NCBI GenBank assembly: GCA_016098155.1
Contig: JAAAJB010000157.1
Span: 1-53,641, forward strand
Direction of reading: 5' to 3'
Length of the DNA: 53,641 nt
Origin: Actinomortierella ambigua
Lineage: Eukaryota; Mortierellomycota; Mortierellomycetes; Mortierellales; Mortierellaceae
A program made the translations under genes and the position numbers. The notes under the pieces are model-generated. The model saw nothing but the letters and a program-made list of their open reading frames with translations. It did no database searches and was not told the origin of the DNA. Positions 23,201-33,087 of the stretch are shown here, piece by piece (the first letter of the stretch is position 1; the number at the start of each line of letters is the position of its first letter).

Positions 23201-23979
23201 GAGGAGGCAAACACGACTATTGGACCATGTATTCGGCCCTGAGGCTCGCACTGCGGAAAACAGACATTTCCGCAAAGGAAGTGTGGATTCTATGGGACCT
23301 GGTGAAAGACCAGATCCTTGCACCGTCGGGCTTACCAGCGACCCATGTACCGTTTACCAAGGTTATCGCCTCGGAAAATAGCGGCAGCAGTGGTGGCGGC
23401 AACAGCAGTAGCAGCAGCAGCAGCAAAAAGTCCGTTTTGGATTCTAATACGTCCCAAAAGGCAGAGTCGCGAACAATGTCCGATGCGGATTATTTCAAAT
23501 ATACCAGTCTGCAGCTGTTCTGGCACGCCTTCAAGTACAAGGGCGAGATGTATGGCATCAAGCTGGTCAACCGCCATGTCCAGACCCTGTTCCCAGACAA
23601 GGCGCTACAATCGCTTTACTCCTCCCCCTCTTCCACTCCTCTACCCTCGGACTCGGAGTCGCAGGCCTCGACATTGACAAAGACCCAGCAGCAACCGCCC
23701 CTTATTTTGAGCTCCAAGACGTGGAGGATTCTGTCCAAGCAGATGACCGTCCAGTCGAAGCAGGCAGCGGCGATACGATGGGAGACGTGGAAGGCGACGC
23801 AGAAGCAAGCAAAGGGGGAGAGGGAGCATGCAAAATACCAGTTTCGAGCGACCAAGAGGGAGGCGGTGCGGGTGAAGCGGCGGCAGCAGATGGTGACGAA
23901 GGAACGATTCGGAACAAGCTGGAGTCATCGTCCTACGGAACAGGAAAAGGAGGCGAAGGAGGAGAGAGAGGAGCGATGA
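20260..23979 (+). CDS. Large mitochondrial-type PPR protein
   Basis: An uninterrupted 1239-codon frame from ATG 20260, notable because most neighbours have introns. Pentatricopeptide-repeat proteins bind organellar RNA and affect its processing, stability or translation. The first about 110 residues are basic, Ser/Thr/His-rich and poor in acids, suggesting a mitochondrial presequence. Degenerate helical repeats run through about 330-920. The clearest PPR motifs are at about 785-860, with GVTPDLYTFHALLNGYANN followed by GLEPTTKTLNLVIKAYLRSR and GPDQVTINMLLESYYKVG. Low-complexity Gln/Pro/Ser inserts appear near 930-970 and 1045-1060. The C-terminus is a highly charged, Lys/Arg/Glu-rich helix. 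The specific homologue (for example a Pet309-type translational activator) cannot be told from sequence alone. Confidence 0.85.
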   Translation: MLRRKEFHQPGWIMALSSTVRPIATPPPAAVACLSSSATVAAKKAPLSGPRSKFRGSTPLCSFNHHGASSQWPLAPARSAHKQHHHTLHRSTSTSRRGYDPELAACMDRWVRSASHRLFVRPKSQSRYAFANTTQRRICTSSSSPAPSGYPSTLTQSERAAIDLESKTISRSEQGVQRGDSATPLSTATSTSASASTSAPPRPKSSRHKHHSVPHSEFRALLKSLTQHSANTKNNKQLRRSSGARGNKESSRARAQDGVQDGFPSASIQSSKSQGSAFLSSGGIEQIWQKYTHLAWYGSDSPSRNGADGPVGAESHRPPRLSLREYDQLMDLVGLHTASQRQGGARERRILQLYDDARSIGLAPTTRMYSWTLEAAFAEMATPATILAIHDDFVRSHRHQGTAMAPTPSKDAWKRDHKLLLTIIVRGFANRGMILQGIEFLDRTVHYEDPALVQTLYGQLINTHFAHGHDHHTHPIPKDKVEQDRIIEFFRKNATVPYHRVRKLMSQLERSADGPILIKELSSHGLGSLLIQLREQQSLGALLVSLLRQSQVDEAVRLLDVMVDKDILPPLKTIRTRLMRGMSSQDDDNSDNDGQWTQQEQVLQAWDDATGRRGLFAAEALNALPDEREIDLEHDPLTVASRARVWTEQPRLQWALQERSTREYEVMIESLIRDQELGTAVNAAKYFAHRGWQSGQMDFRQLNSWMINYGHSDRFVQYFHVRYLMGPLARPDLHAFRRFIYAACRRSDLYTALSLFQIVKTTHPEWELDASLYNPIISTASTIPGRMPVAEKMFQTMRQNGVTPDLYTFHALLNGYANNDQLESAKQIPPLMLQQGLEPTTKTLNLVIKAYLRSRNNVSTSRRLLNIMERSPKSVGPDQVTINMLLESYYKVGNDAWLDQFLDTYVASITGAGTSVEATTSEHVQPQPQPQTDDLEVESSTKSRSSAHKSPKPSPPPSLPLSTNSIHEHLVALVQQRKEGRGGKHDYWTMYSALRLALRKTDISAKEVWILWDLVKDQILAPSGLPATHVPFTKVIASENSGSSGGGNSSSSSSSKKSVLDSNTSQKAESRTMSDADYFKYTSLQLFWHAFKYKGEMYGIKLVNRHVQTLFPDKALQSLYSSPSSTPLPSDSESQASTLTKTQQQPPLILSSKTWRILSKQMTVQSKQAAAIRWETWKATQKQAKGEREHAKYQFRATKREAVRVKRRQQMVTKERFGTSWSHRPTEQEKEAKEEREER

Positions 23980-24273
23980 GGAGCTCGGAGGGTGGAAGAT
24001 GGAGCCAAACGCCAAGGATAAAAAAACAGCAACATACATTTATACCGTCCCAAGTTAACAGCCCAATACAATGAAATAAAGGTTGTCACCAAGGGGAGTA
24101 GACGAAGGAGGAACACAAAGCTTTATGTTTCGTATGGCATTGTACACAATATTTTTCTCCGCTTCTTCTTTCAATACAGGTTCCTACCCGAAAAAAAAAG
24201 GCGTTTCGACTAAGCAAGAAACGTACTACAAGGTGTTGTGGATTCTTTTTATGGGGAGAAGGGGGGGGGTATG

Positions 24274-25972
24274 CTATCGAGTAAAAGAGCGCGAAAGCAA
24301 GCTCTGTGGGTTGGGAGAGCGGTACAGTCGTATAGAGGTGAACTGGATGCCCTTGACAAGCCTGGTCCAACTCGGCTCGTAGCGTTCTCGGAAACGGGCC
24401 GTCAGGGAGGTCAACTGCGAAAACTCGGAGATCAAGGCCCCAAAGAAGAGCTGCATATCCGTCGGGGACCAGCCGACGGCGATAAAGGCATCAACCAGCT
24501 TCTCAGCCAGCTCGACAAAGATGGAACGGACCTCCTTGGGCTGGGTGATCATGGCGCCGATCGAAAGCATGTGACGGAGGATGACCTTGAACTGACTCTG
24601 GATGCGCTCCAACACCGGCGGGTGGTGCTGGGATGAACGGGACAAAAGCTGCGATATGCGCATTCGAAAGTCGTCTAGGACAGCGCGGTCGTTTAGCAGG
24701 TGGGATTTCAGGTCGCGAATATCCTGGGCCAGCTGTTGGTCAAAGTCGGGGAGGGTGTCGATTGTATGTTTCGGCGTCCAGTATTCCATGAGGACAGCAC
24801 TGCAGTATTCAAAGTCTTTGAACTGGTAACACTGAAGTCGTTTGCGGGACGTGTCGATCTTGTTGTTGGCCATGAACAATATTTGAGCGTATTGACTTCA
24901 TATCCGAGAACAAGATGAAAAATACAGAACATTCCTATTTAGTACATTTTCCACTGAAAAAAAAAAAAAAGACGCGTGGGAACATCCAAGGTCACACATA
25001 CCATGCCAAGTCGTGCGGTAATAAGAATTTGTGTTCAATGTCGGTTACCAACGGTCGCCCTTCTGCATCTTCGACTTTCTTCATGATCCTCTTCAGATTG
25101 TCAAACTAAGCGTAAGTGAGAAGGCAGAAACAAAGGAGTGTGTCCAAACATTAGCCCTCTCGCGTTACTCCCAGTGTTGAGTTGATCAAGTCGTTCTTTT
25201 TGGCTGATGCTCGATAAGACAACTTGCCTGCCGCCTGCAGCTGTTCAACTTGACGCCTGTCTTTTCGTGCACCTCATCCAAATCCTTTCTTGTTCTCGAG
25301 CTGAGCTTCTTTCCAAGCAGTTCTCGTATCACTGCCTCGTCAAACGAATAGTATCTAGAAAGACAGAAGGAAAACCATGCAAGGGTAGACGACCCCATGC
25401 AAGTCAATAAATTTAGGCGGTGCAACAATCCATCGTAACCTTGCTCTCTCTCTCACACACACACACTCTCTCTCTTCTGGAAAGATGGTAAACCTTCATT
25501 GAAACAACCTTGGTTCTTACCGTGTGATAAGGTGCCGGATCGCCTCTGGGGAGAGTGGAAACATAAATTGGCCAGCAAAGTGACGAGGGTGGTGAAGGTA
25601 GTGATGCATCATCTCATAGGTTCGGTATTGCGAGGTAATGTAACTCCTGAGCACGCGAAGTGGGACCGCCGGTTGTATCTCCGGCATCTTGGCTGCTGCT
25701 GTCTGCTCGACTACTCACATGGCAATATCCGTCATGAAGCTTACGCTTGTCATTAGTGTTGGCCACCAAAATAAAAAAAAGTCATGAGGCACTGCAGGGT
25801 TCGCATGTGGGGGAAGAGAGGGGCAATGATATACAGCTGTCGCGCCTGCATGGCGCCCTTTATCATTGCAGGGTAACTCACCTGTGTGTCCTTTCAGCCA
25901 CATTCGCAGGATGGAGTCGTCCAGGACGACGGCACTCGATGTGGTCACCATCCATTCGGACATGTTGTGCAT
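24274..25972 (-). CDS. FIBP: FIBP family protein (aFGF intracellular-binding protein homologue)
   Basis: Exons 25972-25882, 25791-25719, 25646-25521, 25354-25228, 25105-25002 and 24895-24274 give 380 aa in phase; animal FIBP is about 360 aa. Recognised by strings conserved in the family: SQYRTYEMM, YYSFDEAVIRELLGKKLS, TGVKLNSCRRQFDNLKRIMK and FMANNKIDTSRKRLQ. The molecular role of FIBP is poorly known (the animal protein was found as an intracellular FGF1 binder), and FGF binding is not expected in a fungus. Intron 4 begins with GC instead of GT: CAG|GCAAGT, ending in gcttag. The protein match across the junction (SCRRQ|FDNLKR) supports it. The 5' start could be nine bases downstream (MSEWMV, 25963). 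The gene is head-to-head with HIT1. Confidence 0.9.
25106..25227 (-). other. GC-AG intron in FIBP
   Basis: Donor CAG|GCAAGTTGTCTT and acceptor cttacgcttag. The junction joins SCRRQ to FDNLKR in phase 0, as in family members. A GT donor at gcaa|gttg would shift the frame and break the conserved string. Confidence 0.85.
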
Positions 25973-26164
25973 CTTGGACAGATGTTTTGTGGTGGTCGTG
26001 GTGGGAGAGAAGTACATGCAGAGTTGAGAGAGAGAAACGACTGCTCTTTTTTTATGAAGGGCATTTTTTTTTTTTTTGTGGACACCACCCATATTGCCAC
26101 AAGCTCTTTTTTATTTTATTTTTTGATCAGCAACAATAACCTCTTCATTCCGGCTCTCTGCATC
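25973..26164. promoter_or_regulatory. Short divergent promoter, FIBP and HIT1
   Basis: 192 bp between start codons. It holds a run of 16 T (about 26066-26081) and a further T-rich block near 26106-26122, probably poly(dA:dT) promoter elements that exclude nucleosomes. No TATA box was recognised. Confidence 0.45.
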
Positions 26165-27005
26165 ATGGCATCCACAAAGACATCAGCCGCTGCAGGAGGA
26201 GGTGCGGGTGCGATTGCCAAGGCGAAGAAGCTGTGCATTGTGTGCCAGACAAACGAGTTCAAGTACAAGTGCCCAACGTGCACACAGCCATAGTACGAAG
26301 ACTTTGAAGGGGGGACAACTGGACTTGGAGTACATCAGGAAAAATTGCTCTCCTCTGACAGAAAAATTGACTGATGACACCCATGGAACTTGTATCCACA
26401 TAGTTGCTCGCTTGCCTGTTACAAGATTCACAAAGGTATAGGCTTTTGAAAAAACGAAGCCTCTAGATACTCATGGATGGTTCATGAACAGTACCTCTGA
26501 CAAAGTCTATCTCTCTTGCTTTTTTTTCCCGCTCTTCATAGAATCACCGTGTGAAAAACCTGCACCAGAGCCAGAGTCAGGTACAGGAAACATATGATGA
26601 GGAAGACACAACCAGTACATCTAAGAGTAGCTCAGTCACCAACACTGACAGTCTATTTGCATTTCAATTGGACACATGAAAAAAAAAGTGATCAATGTCC
26701 CACCGGTCAAGCCGGTACCCGATTATCTCGCGGAAGAGCCTGTCACACTCCTTTCTCACGAACAACTGGAACGGATAGAGCAATCGACCAAGGTCAAGGA
26801 TATGTTGCAACACGAAGGCCTCCGCAAGCTGATCCACATGATTGACAGTAGCGAGAATCCCGAATTCTTGCTGGACAAGGCTCGCCAGGAGAACCACCTG
26901 TTTGTTGAGTTTGCGGACGAAATTCTTGCGATTGTCGACCGCGCACCGGGTCAGACTGGCAGGGAGCATGTCCTGGAAGCCATGGGCATGGGCAGCGACC
27001 TTTGA
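26165..27005 (+). CDS. HIT1: HIT zinc-finger protein Hit1/ZNHIT3
   Basis: Exons 26165-26292, 26405-26436, 26542-26580 and 26689-27005 give 171 aa. Hit1 (ZNHIT3) with Rsa1/NUFIP1 helps assemble box C/D snoRNPs. The zf-HIT finger spans residues 24-57: CIVC, CPTC, CSLAC and HKESPC (Cys24, 27, 36, 39, 44, 48, His52, Cys57). The C-terminal half (LQHEGLRKLIHMIDSSENPE, then HLFVEFADEILAIV) matches the ZNHIT3 C-terminal helical region and separates it from other HIT-finger proteins. The third intron must end at an AG right after a run of nine A (26679-26688) to keep phase with donor TCAG|GTACAG. This acceptor lacks a pyrimidine tract, so that junction is the weak point of the model. Confidence 0.85.
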
Positions 27006-27474
27006 AAACCACAAGCGCAAGCCCGACCCATCGCAGCATTTTTGTCATTTGTCTTTAGCTCATTTTGCTGATTTGTACATTACTTTAGAGCGCATCATTC
27101 TTTTCCTGTATCTCCTTTTCAACTCTTCTAATTCATGCACTTGTGTATCGAACGATGCTTGGTGCCTTTCAAATATGGAATGGGATGAATACTGGTTGCA
27201 ATTCGCTTTCTTTTCTGTCATGATACTTACTATTACCTTCGCGCGATGAGCTCTCAATGCAGCGTAAGATAGGGCAAACGTGATCGCTATCAATCGACAA
27301 AATATCTAAAGGTAGTCATCTGTGTGGTTTGTCTGCGTCTTCTCTTGATCTCATTTATCGGACAGTCTTACAGAAAGAGAGTAGGGAGGTGGTGGTCTCG
27401 TTGTCGAACAACGCACCTTTGCGCCACCAAATTTGCCTACATCACGTGAGTATTCCCGCCCTTATTTCGTCTCA
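27006..27474. other. Intergenic region, HIT1 3' end to cwf18
   Basis: 469 bp between two same-strand genes. An open frame at 27329-27571 overlaps the start of cwf18 in another frame and is not credible. Nothing else was recognised. Confidence 0.5.
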
Positions 27475-28429
27475 ATGGGGAGCATTACTGAAGCTCTCCA
27501 ACGCACATCTAGCCCAAAGGAACACATGGAAGACGCCAGCAAGAAGCGCAAGGAGAAGCTCGAGGCACTGAAGAAGCGGAAACTGGCAGCTGTTGCCGAT
27601 GGCGATGGCACTACAGCTAGGTAATTCAATAAGAAGGAGGGGATGGAAAATACTTGTGTGTGATCAGTCCAGCCTCATGAAGACGACAGGATCAATCAAC
27701 AAACGATGGACAAAAAAAAAGTGATGCTCTTGTGTGTCTATGGATATCTGCTCAGGGAAGAGCAGAGAATTAGCTGACTACATCGTGCTTGCATGGAGCA
27801 TCGGAGTCGTCGGCGAGGCTCCTCTCCCTAGCTACGGACAAGTCATTTTTTGATACATTGCCCTAGTGGGATGGCCATGCCTTGTTGGGATCCACTCGCT
27901 TTCTACTTGATTGAGACTTCCTGGTACTTACAAGTTTGTTTTATCCTCCCTTGAACAAAAACACACACATACACACACATACACGTACACTCTAGTCTGA
28001 CATTCCGAAACTACACGCCGATCAACGAAGACCTGAAAACAGAATCCGATATCAGAGCAACAGCACCACGCGCTCCAGAGGGCGTGGACACAGTCGAGAA
28101 GCAGACAGAAGGTGTTGTTGAGGCTGTGATCCAGGAAGACGAGAAGAAGCGTGCTCAGGATGTGGTAGGATAACATGTCTCCTGGTCATATGTCGCGAAT
28201 GATCCCTGATACCTTTTTTTTCCTTGAGTGTGCTGACAACTCGATCATCATCCCATGTCTTTTTTTCTTCTTTCAATAGGATATCTTCTCTTTGGCACCC
28301 ATGAAACCCAACTGGGATCTCAAGCGGGATATTGAGCCGCGGTTACAAAAACTCGAGAAGCGGACGCGGGCTGCCATCATCGAGCTGATCCGGAAAGAGA
28401 AGCCCGACAACCTCATTATGGCCGATTGA
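27475..28429 (+). CDS. cwf18: Spliceosome protein CCDC12/cwf18
   Basis: Exons 27475-27620, 27996-28164 and 28280-28429 join in phase to give 154 aa; human CCDC12 is 166 aa. The family belongs to activated-spliceosome (Cdc5/NTC-associated) complexes. Diagnostic strings: the basic helix KKRKEKLEALKKRKLAA, then LTFRNYTPINEDLK, and the C-terminal VDIFSLAPMKPNWDLKRDI followed by RLQKLEKRTRAAIIELIRKE. The C-terminal part is coiled coil. The first intron (375 nt) is the longest in this part of the window, and its acceptor follows a CA/TA-rich tract (acacacacat). Confidence 0.92.
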
Positions 28430-28784
28430 GAAGAACAGCAAACACTTGAACGGCATTTCGTATTCATTCAGTCATAACTCAAGTACTTGTACCATAAATA
28501 TATTACATCCAACGCGAAGAGCCTTCTTTCTTTTCTTTTTTTTTTTTTTTTTGTTGTTGATGAAATGTCATGTTGTGCTTGCTATGGATGAATTGTCTTT
28601 TTTTTTTTTGGTTTATGATGGCGAGGATATAACTACAAAGTGTTTTTTGTGAGTGTAAATGGGTGCAAAAGCTCTATGGAAAGAAAGAAGAAATGGGGGA
28701 AAGAAAAAGCGTGTGTTGATCCTTGACTCCAGTCTGACTATTTTCTGTCTTTCGACAGAAAAAAAAAATAAAGAGCTGTTGGAT
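28430..28784. other. Convergent intergenic region, cwf18 and ADE4
   Basis: 355 bp tail-to-tail interval with T runs (about 28533-28552 and 28599-28610) that probably belong to the 3' untranslated regions of both genes. No gene was seen. Confidence 0.5.
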
Positions 28785-31252
28785 TTACTTCATGTGCAAG
28801 GCAAAGTTGTGCAGGCCCAGGGTCTCAGGGCTGGCCAGATCATCTAAGCAGCCCTTGTTGCCGTCGGCGCGCAAGGACTCGAGATGCAGGAGATACTTCT
28901 CCGAGACATCACCCGTGACGTACTTGCCATCAAAAACGGACGCGTCCCAGGTCGTGATGGATCTGTTGAACTTTTCGCACGAGGCCTTCAGTCCCGACAG
29001 CTCCTGGAAGATGACCCTGTCCGCCCCAACGTAGGCGGCGATCTCGTCCTCCGTCTTGCCATACGCGACCAGCTCATGGCGCGAAGGCATATCAATGCCA
29101 TACACGTTCGGGAACCGGATCGCTGGTGCACACGAGGCCAGATACACTTTCCGTGCACCTGCATCCCTCGCCATCTGCACAATCTCCTTCGATGTCGTGC
29201 CACGCACAATCGAGTCATCGACGATCAGCACGTTCTTGCCCGCAAACTCCAACGACATGGCGTTGAACTTGCGACGGACAGTCTTCTTTCGCATCGCCTG
29301 GCCTGGCATGATGAACGTACGACCAATGTAACGGTTCTTGATGAACCCTTCACGATAGGTAATGTCCAACTTGTACGCCGTCTGCAAGGCTGCCACGCGA
29401 CTCGTGTCCGGGACAGGAATGATCACGTCAATGTCATGATCCACTCCCAACTTCTTGATCACCTGATCCGCCAACGCCTCACCCATCGCCAGACGACACT
29501 TGTACACCGAAATGCCGTCAATGATCGAATCTGGACGCGAGAAGTACACGTACTCAAAGATGCAGGGCGAAAACGTTGGGTTCTCGACCAGTTGACGTCG
29601 CGTCACCTGCTGCTTCTTCGTGACAATCACTGCCTCACCAGGACGAAGATCCTCAAAGTCCGAAAAGCTGCAGCCATCGCACACCACGCTCTCCGACGCA
29701 AACATGTAGTCCGTGCCCTTGTCCGACTGTCGCTTCGCAAAGCCAACCGGTCGAATACCATGAGGGTCACGGAAACCAATGATGCCGAAACCTAATGTTT
29801 CAGGAAGAAAAAAAAGGGGGGGAGGGGAGAGAGAGAGAGAGAGGAAGGGAAAGGGTGCCAACACAGATCAATATCAAGAGGAATGATAATCTACTTCCAG
29901 TACAAGGAAATAGGATGTTCAGTCTTACCAGCAATCATGGCAACGCAGGCATAACCTCCACGGCAGACATCAAAAATGCCCTTGATGGCAGCAAAGATAT
30001 CCTCTTCATTGATACGGAACTTGCCCGTCTTCTGCAAGTTGTTGGCAAAAATGTTTAGCAACAACTCCGAGTCAGATTCCGTGTTGATGTGTCGGTGCGC
30101 ATCTTGGTCCAGAAACTCGCGGAGCTCATCGGCGTTCACCAGATTGCCGTTCTGAATATAGATGGAGGGGGTGTTTTTTTGGATTAGACGTGTGACCCAG
30201 AAGTGTGGCAGCGTGGTGGGGAAGTTGGCCAGTTGGGGGGGGGGGGAGAAGCAATATGAATCATTGCCAGAGGGAATTACAGAAATGGTTAGAATAAAAA
30301 AAAGGTTAGCTAGGTTTGGGGGAAACTCGCTGTACAACTCGATGATCTGCGCAATTTCCTCCTAGTCCTCCAAGAGTATGGGCACGGGGAATGTGCTGAA
30401 ATATTCCCCAAGCGAAGCGAAAAAAAAAAAAAGGAAAGACCACGTACATGTGCAAAAACGATGCCATAGGGCGAGTTGACATAGAAGGGCTGGGCTTCCG
30501 ACGAGGACTGGGTGCCGGCGGTAGGATAACGAACTGGGATTGAAAATTGTGAGAGGAAGGAGGAGAGCAAAAGTGAGAGCAGTGAATATCAAACGACCAT
30601 TTTGGAAAGAGGAGTATCCAACAAAGAATGAACGAACACAATACACCATGTTTTTTTTTTGTTTTGTGTGTGGGAATTAAAAAAATCGGTGGACAACAAA
30701 ACCCTCGAGGCGGACCACGTTTTTTTTGTTGTTGTTGTTGTTTTCCTTTGCTCTTACCATGACCAACACCCATGTTTCCGATGAGCTGCATCAGCTTTGG
30801 CTGATCAAAGACCTCACGGACCATGCCAGTGCCCTTGGACTGATAAAAACGACCCTTGTTGCCACAAGTGACAATGCCGGCAGCATCCTGTAGAACGTCA
30901 AGGACCCAACCAAGAAGGGAGGATCGACAGGATGGAAAAGGGGAAGGGCGAAGGGGTGCAGGAGAGGGTCAATAACAAGATGGTAGGTGTTAGTCAGTCG
31001 AACTTGGGATGATCCATCGAGGGAGAGAGACAGAGAGATAACGGGAGGTCTAAGGCATAGAATTCCTCAGTTCTCCTCCCGCTTCCTCCATTCGGGGAGC
31101 TGAAAGTACTTGCGCGCCTTTGAATCGCACAAAGTCTAATTCCAAAGACAACTTGCCTGGCCACGATGCTGCAGCATGTTGAGACCCTCGAACAGCTCAG
31201 GGCTGGCCATGAGGTTCGGATCAGCGAGGAGGAGGGCAGTGATTCCACACAT
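28785..31252 (-). CDS. ADE4: Amidophosphoribosyltransferase, first step of purine synthesis
   Basis: Exons 31252-31157, 30887-30758, 30533-30448, 30151-29929 and 29791-28785 join in phase to 513 aa (yeast Ade4 is 510). The enzyme makes phosphoribosylamine from PRPP and glutamine in the cytosol. The N-terminal nucleophile glutaminase domain starts [10 protein letters not shown] with the catalytic Cys2, then has [23 protein letters not shown] and HNGNLVN. The phosphoribosyltransferase domain carries the PRPP motif [14 protein letters not shown] (366-379). There is no bacterial-type propeptide, since Cys follows Met directly. The first intron (31156-30888) has a GC donor, CAG|GCAAGT, fixed by the invariant HRGQ-DAAG string. 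The other introns are GT-AG. Confidence 0.96.
30888..31156 (-). other. GC-AG intron in ADE4
   Basis: Donor CAG|GCAAGTTGTCTT and acceptor cgttctacag. The exon junction lies inside the nearly invariant string [12 protein letters not shown]. Its first 12 intron bases and last three exon bases equal those of the GC-AG intron in FIBP. Confidence 0.88.
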
Positions 31253-33087
31253 TCTTAGCCGCAGAAATGGACAAGGGAAGGGGGGTGGGGTTGGGGGTGA
31301 GGAGTGAGGCGGATGAAGCGAGACGCTTAGAAAAGAGGAATTGTGATCAGTCCGCCGAAAAATATGTTCTCCCCCCCGCCCGTCCTTCCCCCGCATTCGA
31401 AACACCTCCCTGATATGGAAACATGTATTTTTCATCCGCCTTTACTGTATTTCCACCGTCGTGTTTTGTTCTCGAGCCTTATTCTCGTTTACAACGAACA
31501 AAACAGACCACCAGCACGATGAGGCAATATGGCGGAATGTTGCGCAACCAAGAGATCGCATCTATCGATGGACCCAAAATGCGCACAGGCTACATGTCAA
31601 AGCAGATCAAAAGAGGTAGAAAAAAGCGTCGTATTATTACTACTACTACTATAGTCTCTGAAGAGGGAATTCTCTCGACCTCACTGGCAGTTCGATCTTC
31701 ACAGGTCAGACATCAGACGATGAGGACCACGGTTGAGAAAGGTCTTTTCTTGCTTGCCCTGGACTATTTTTTTTTCCTCACTTCCTGCCTTCATTGGATT
31801 TGAGTGGACGAAAGAGACACCCGCAAGATCATTATCGTTGATACCGTCCAATCAGACCGGTTCACCAGGACCGTTTACAATCTTCACATTCTGAAAACGA
31901 AAAACGGCCCTTGTCTCCGTCCTTTGAAAAAGGGCTGCCAGATAAGCTAGTCTGAAAGAAGAAAAAAGGGGCGAGAGGGAAGAAGGAATAGGAGGGAGGA
32001 ACGAAAAAAAAAAAAAAAAAAAGGTGAGGGAGATCATACGTCTTGAAGAGCAGGGGAGCGATGGAAAAGTGAATGGTGCAACTAAACAGACAATCGCCGT
32101 CTGCTTTGATGTATATGCGTACGTGTTTCTGTGCTTGTGGTGCTAATGAAGCACGGCATCACACAGCACGCACGCCGAAGCAAGGGGAGGAGGAAGACGA
32201 ACAATGAGGGGAATCATTAGACGATTAGAGAGGGGACGAGGAAACAAGCCTTTGCACATCTGCACAGGCATAATCCTATCCTCTTGGTGGTTGTCATAAT
32301 ACAGAAGATGTACAGAGAAAAGAGCAGAGTGACAAACAACACCTCATCCAGCCTAGATCAGACCATTCTTGTACTTGTGATCGACTGACTATCTCAAAAC
32401 AACAACATCAACAAAATAAAGAAAAGGAAAGATGGATGGATGGCTGGCTGGACAGTCCACATGCGACATCGCCAACACCTCAACAGCAGCACTCCCACCA
32501 TGACGATGATCTCTTTTTCTCCTTCTTGCGAAGAGAGAGGTGTGATCGGTGGGCAGACCTTTAGGTTGACCCCACACTTCACCATTAGAGGAAGGAGCGG
32601 AGGGCGAAATATCCGAAAGGCCATCAAATCAAAGGGACAGGCGCACGATGGAATGTCTGTCGGTGTTCATATTGGTGAGTAATCCTGTCTCCTCCCCTCC
32701 TTTTTGGAGAGATAAGAAAAAATAAACGGACATCAGCGAAGGACAGGCACCAAAAGAAGTCAAACACAAAATTTTCCACCTTGTCAGGGCGTCTGTATTG
32801 TCATCCCATCTACATTCAGCATCCGCATTCCCACCTCGCGAACCCTCATTCGCTCTTAAACTGCGCTGTTTTGTTTCCTCGCTTCATCTCTTTATTGTCT
32901 AGACTTTTATAGAAAGAACAACAGCCAGCAACCCGTACCACCCCCTTTCCCCTCATACCTCAGGTTACCCTGTCCTCATTTGTCGCACTATCTCTGGCCC
33001 TTGCACCCGTCATCATCGTACCTTGTCTCACTCCCCCCCCAACCAGATCCCTTGATATAAAAGTTTCCACACTCCCCTCCTTTTCCG
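31253..33087. other. 1.8 kb divergent region between ADE4 and SER3
   Basis: Upstream region of two biosynthetic genes. A small open frame starts at ATG 31519 (MRQYGGMLRNQEIASIDGPK...). With a possible intron (GTAGAA...cttcacag) it would make only about 43 residues. No motif or homologue is recognised, so it is not called. Other open frames (32394-32682, both strands) look accidental. A run of A (32005-32023) and a CT-rich stretch before 33088 were seen. Confidence 0.5.
33056..33062 (+). promoter_or_regulatory. TATA-like element upstream of SER3
   Basis: TATAAAA within ttgatataaaagtttcc, 26 nt before ATG 33088. If it directs initiation about 30 nt downstream, the mRNA would begin at or after that ATG, and the in-frame ATG at 33175 would be used instead. 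Confidence 0.4.

Noticed and set aside
31519..31740. Small gene starting MRQYGGMLRNQEI
   Set aside because: It gives only about 43 residues even with a guessed intron, and no motif or homologue is recognised. It is noted in the gap description instead.
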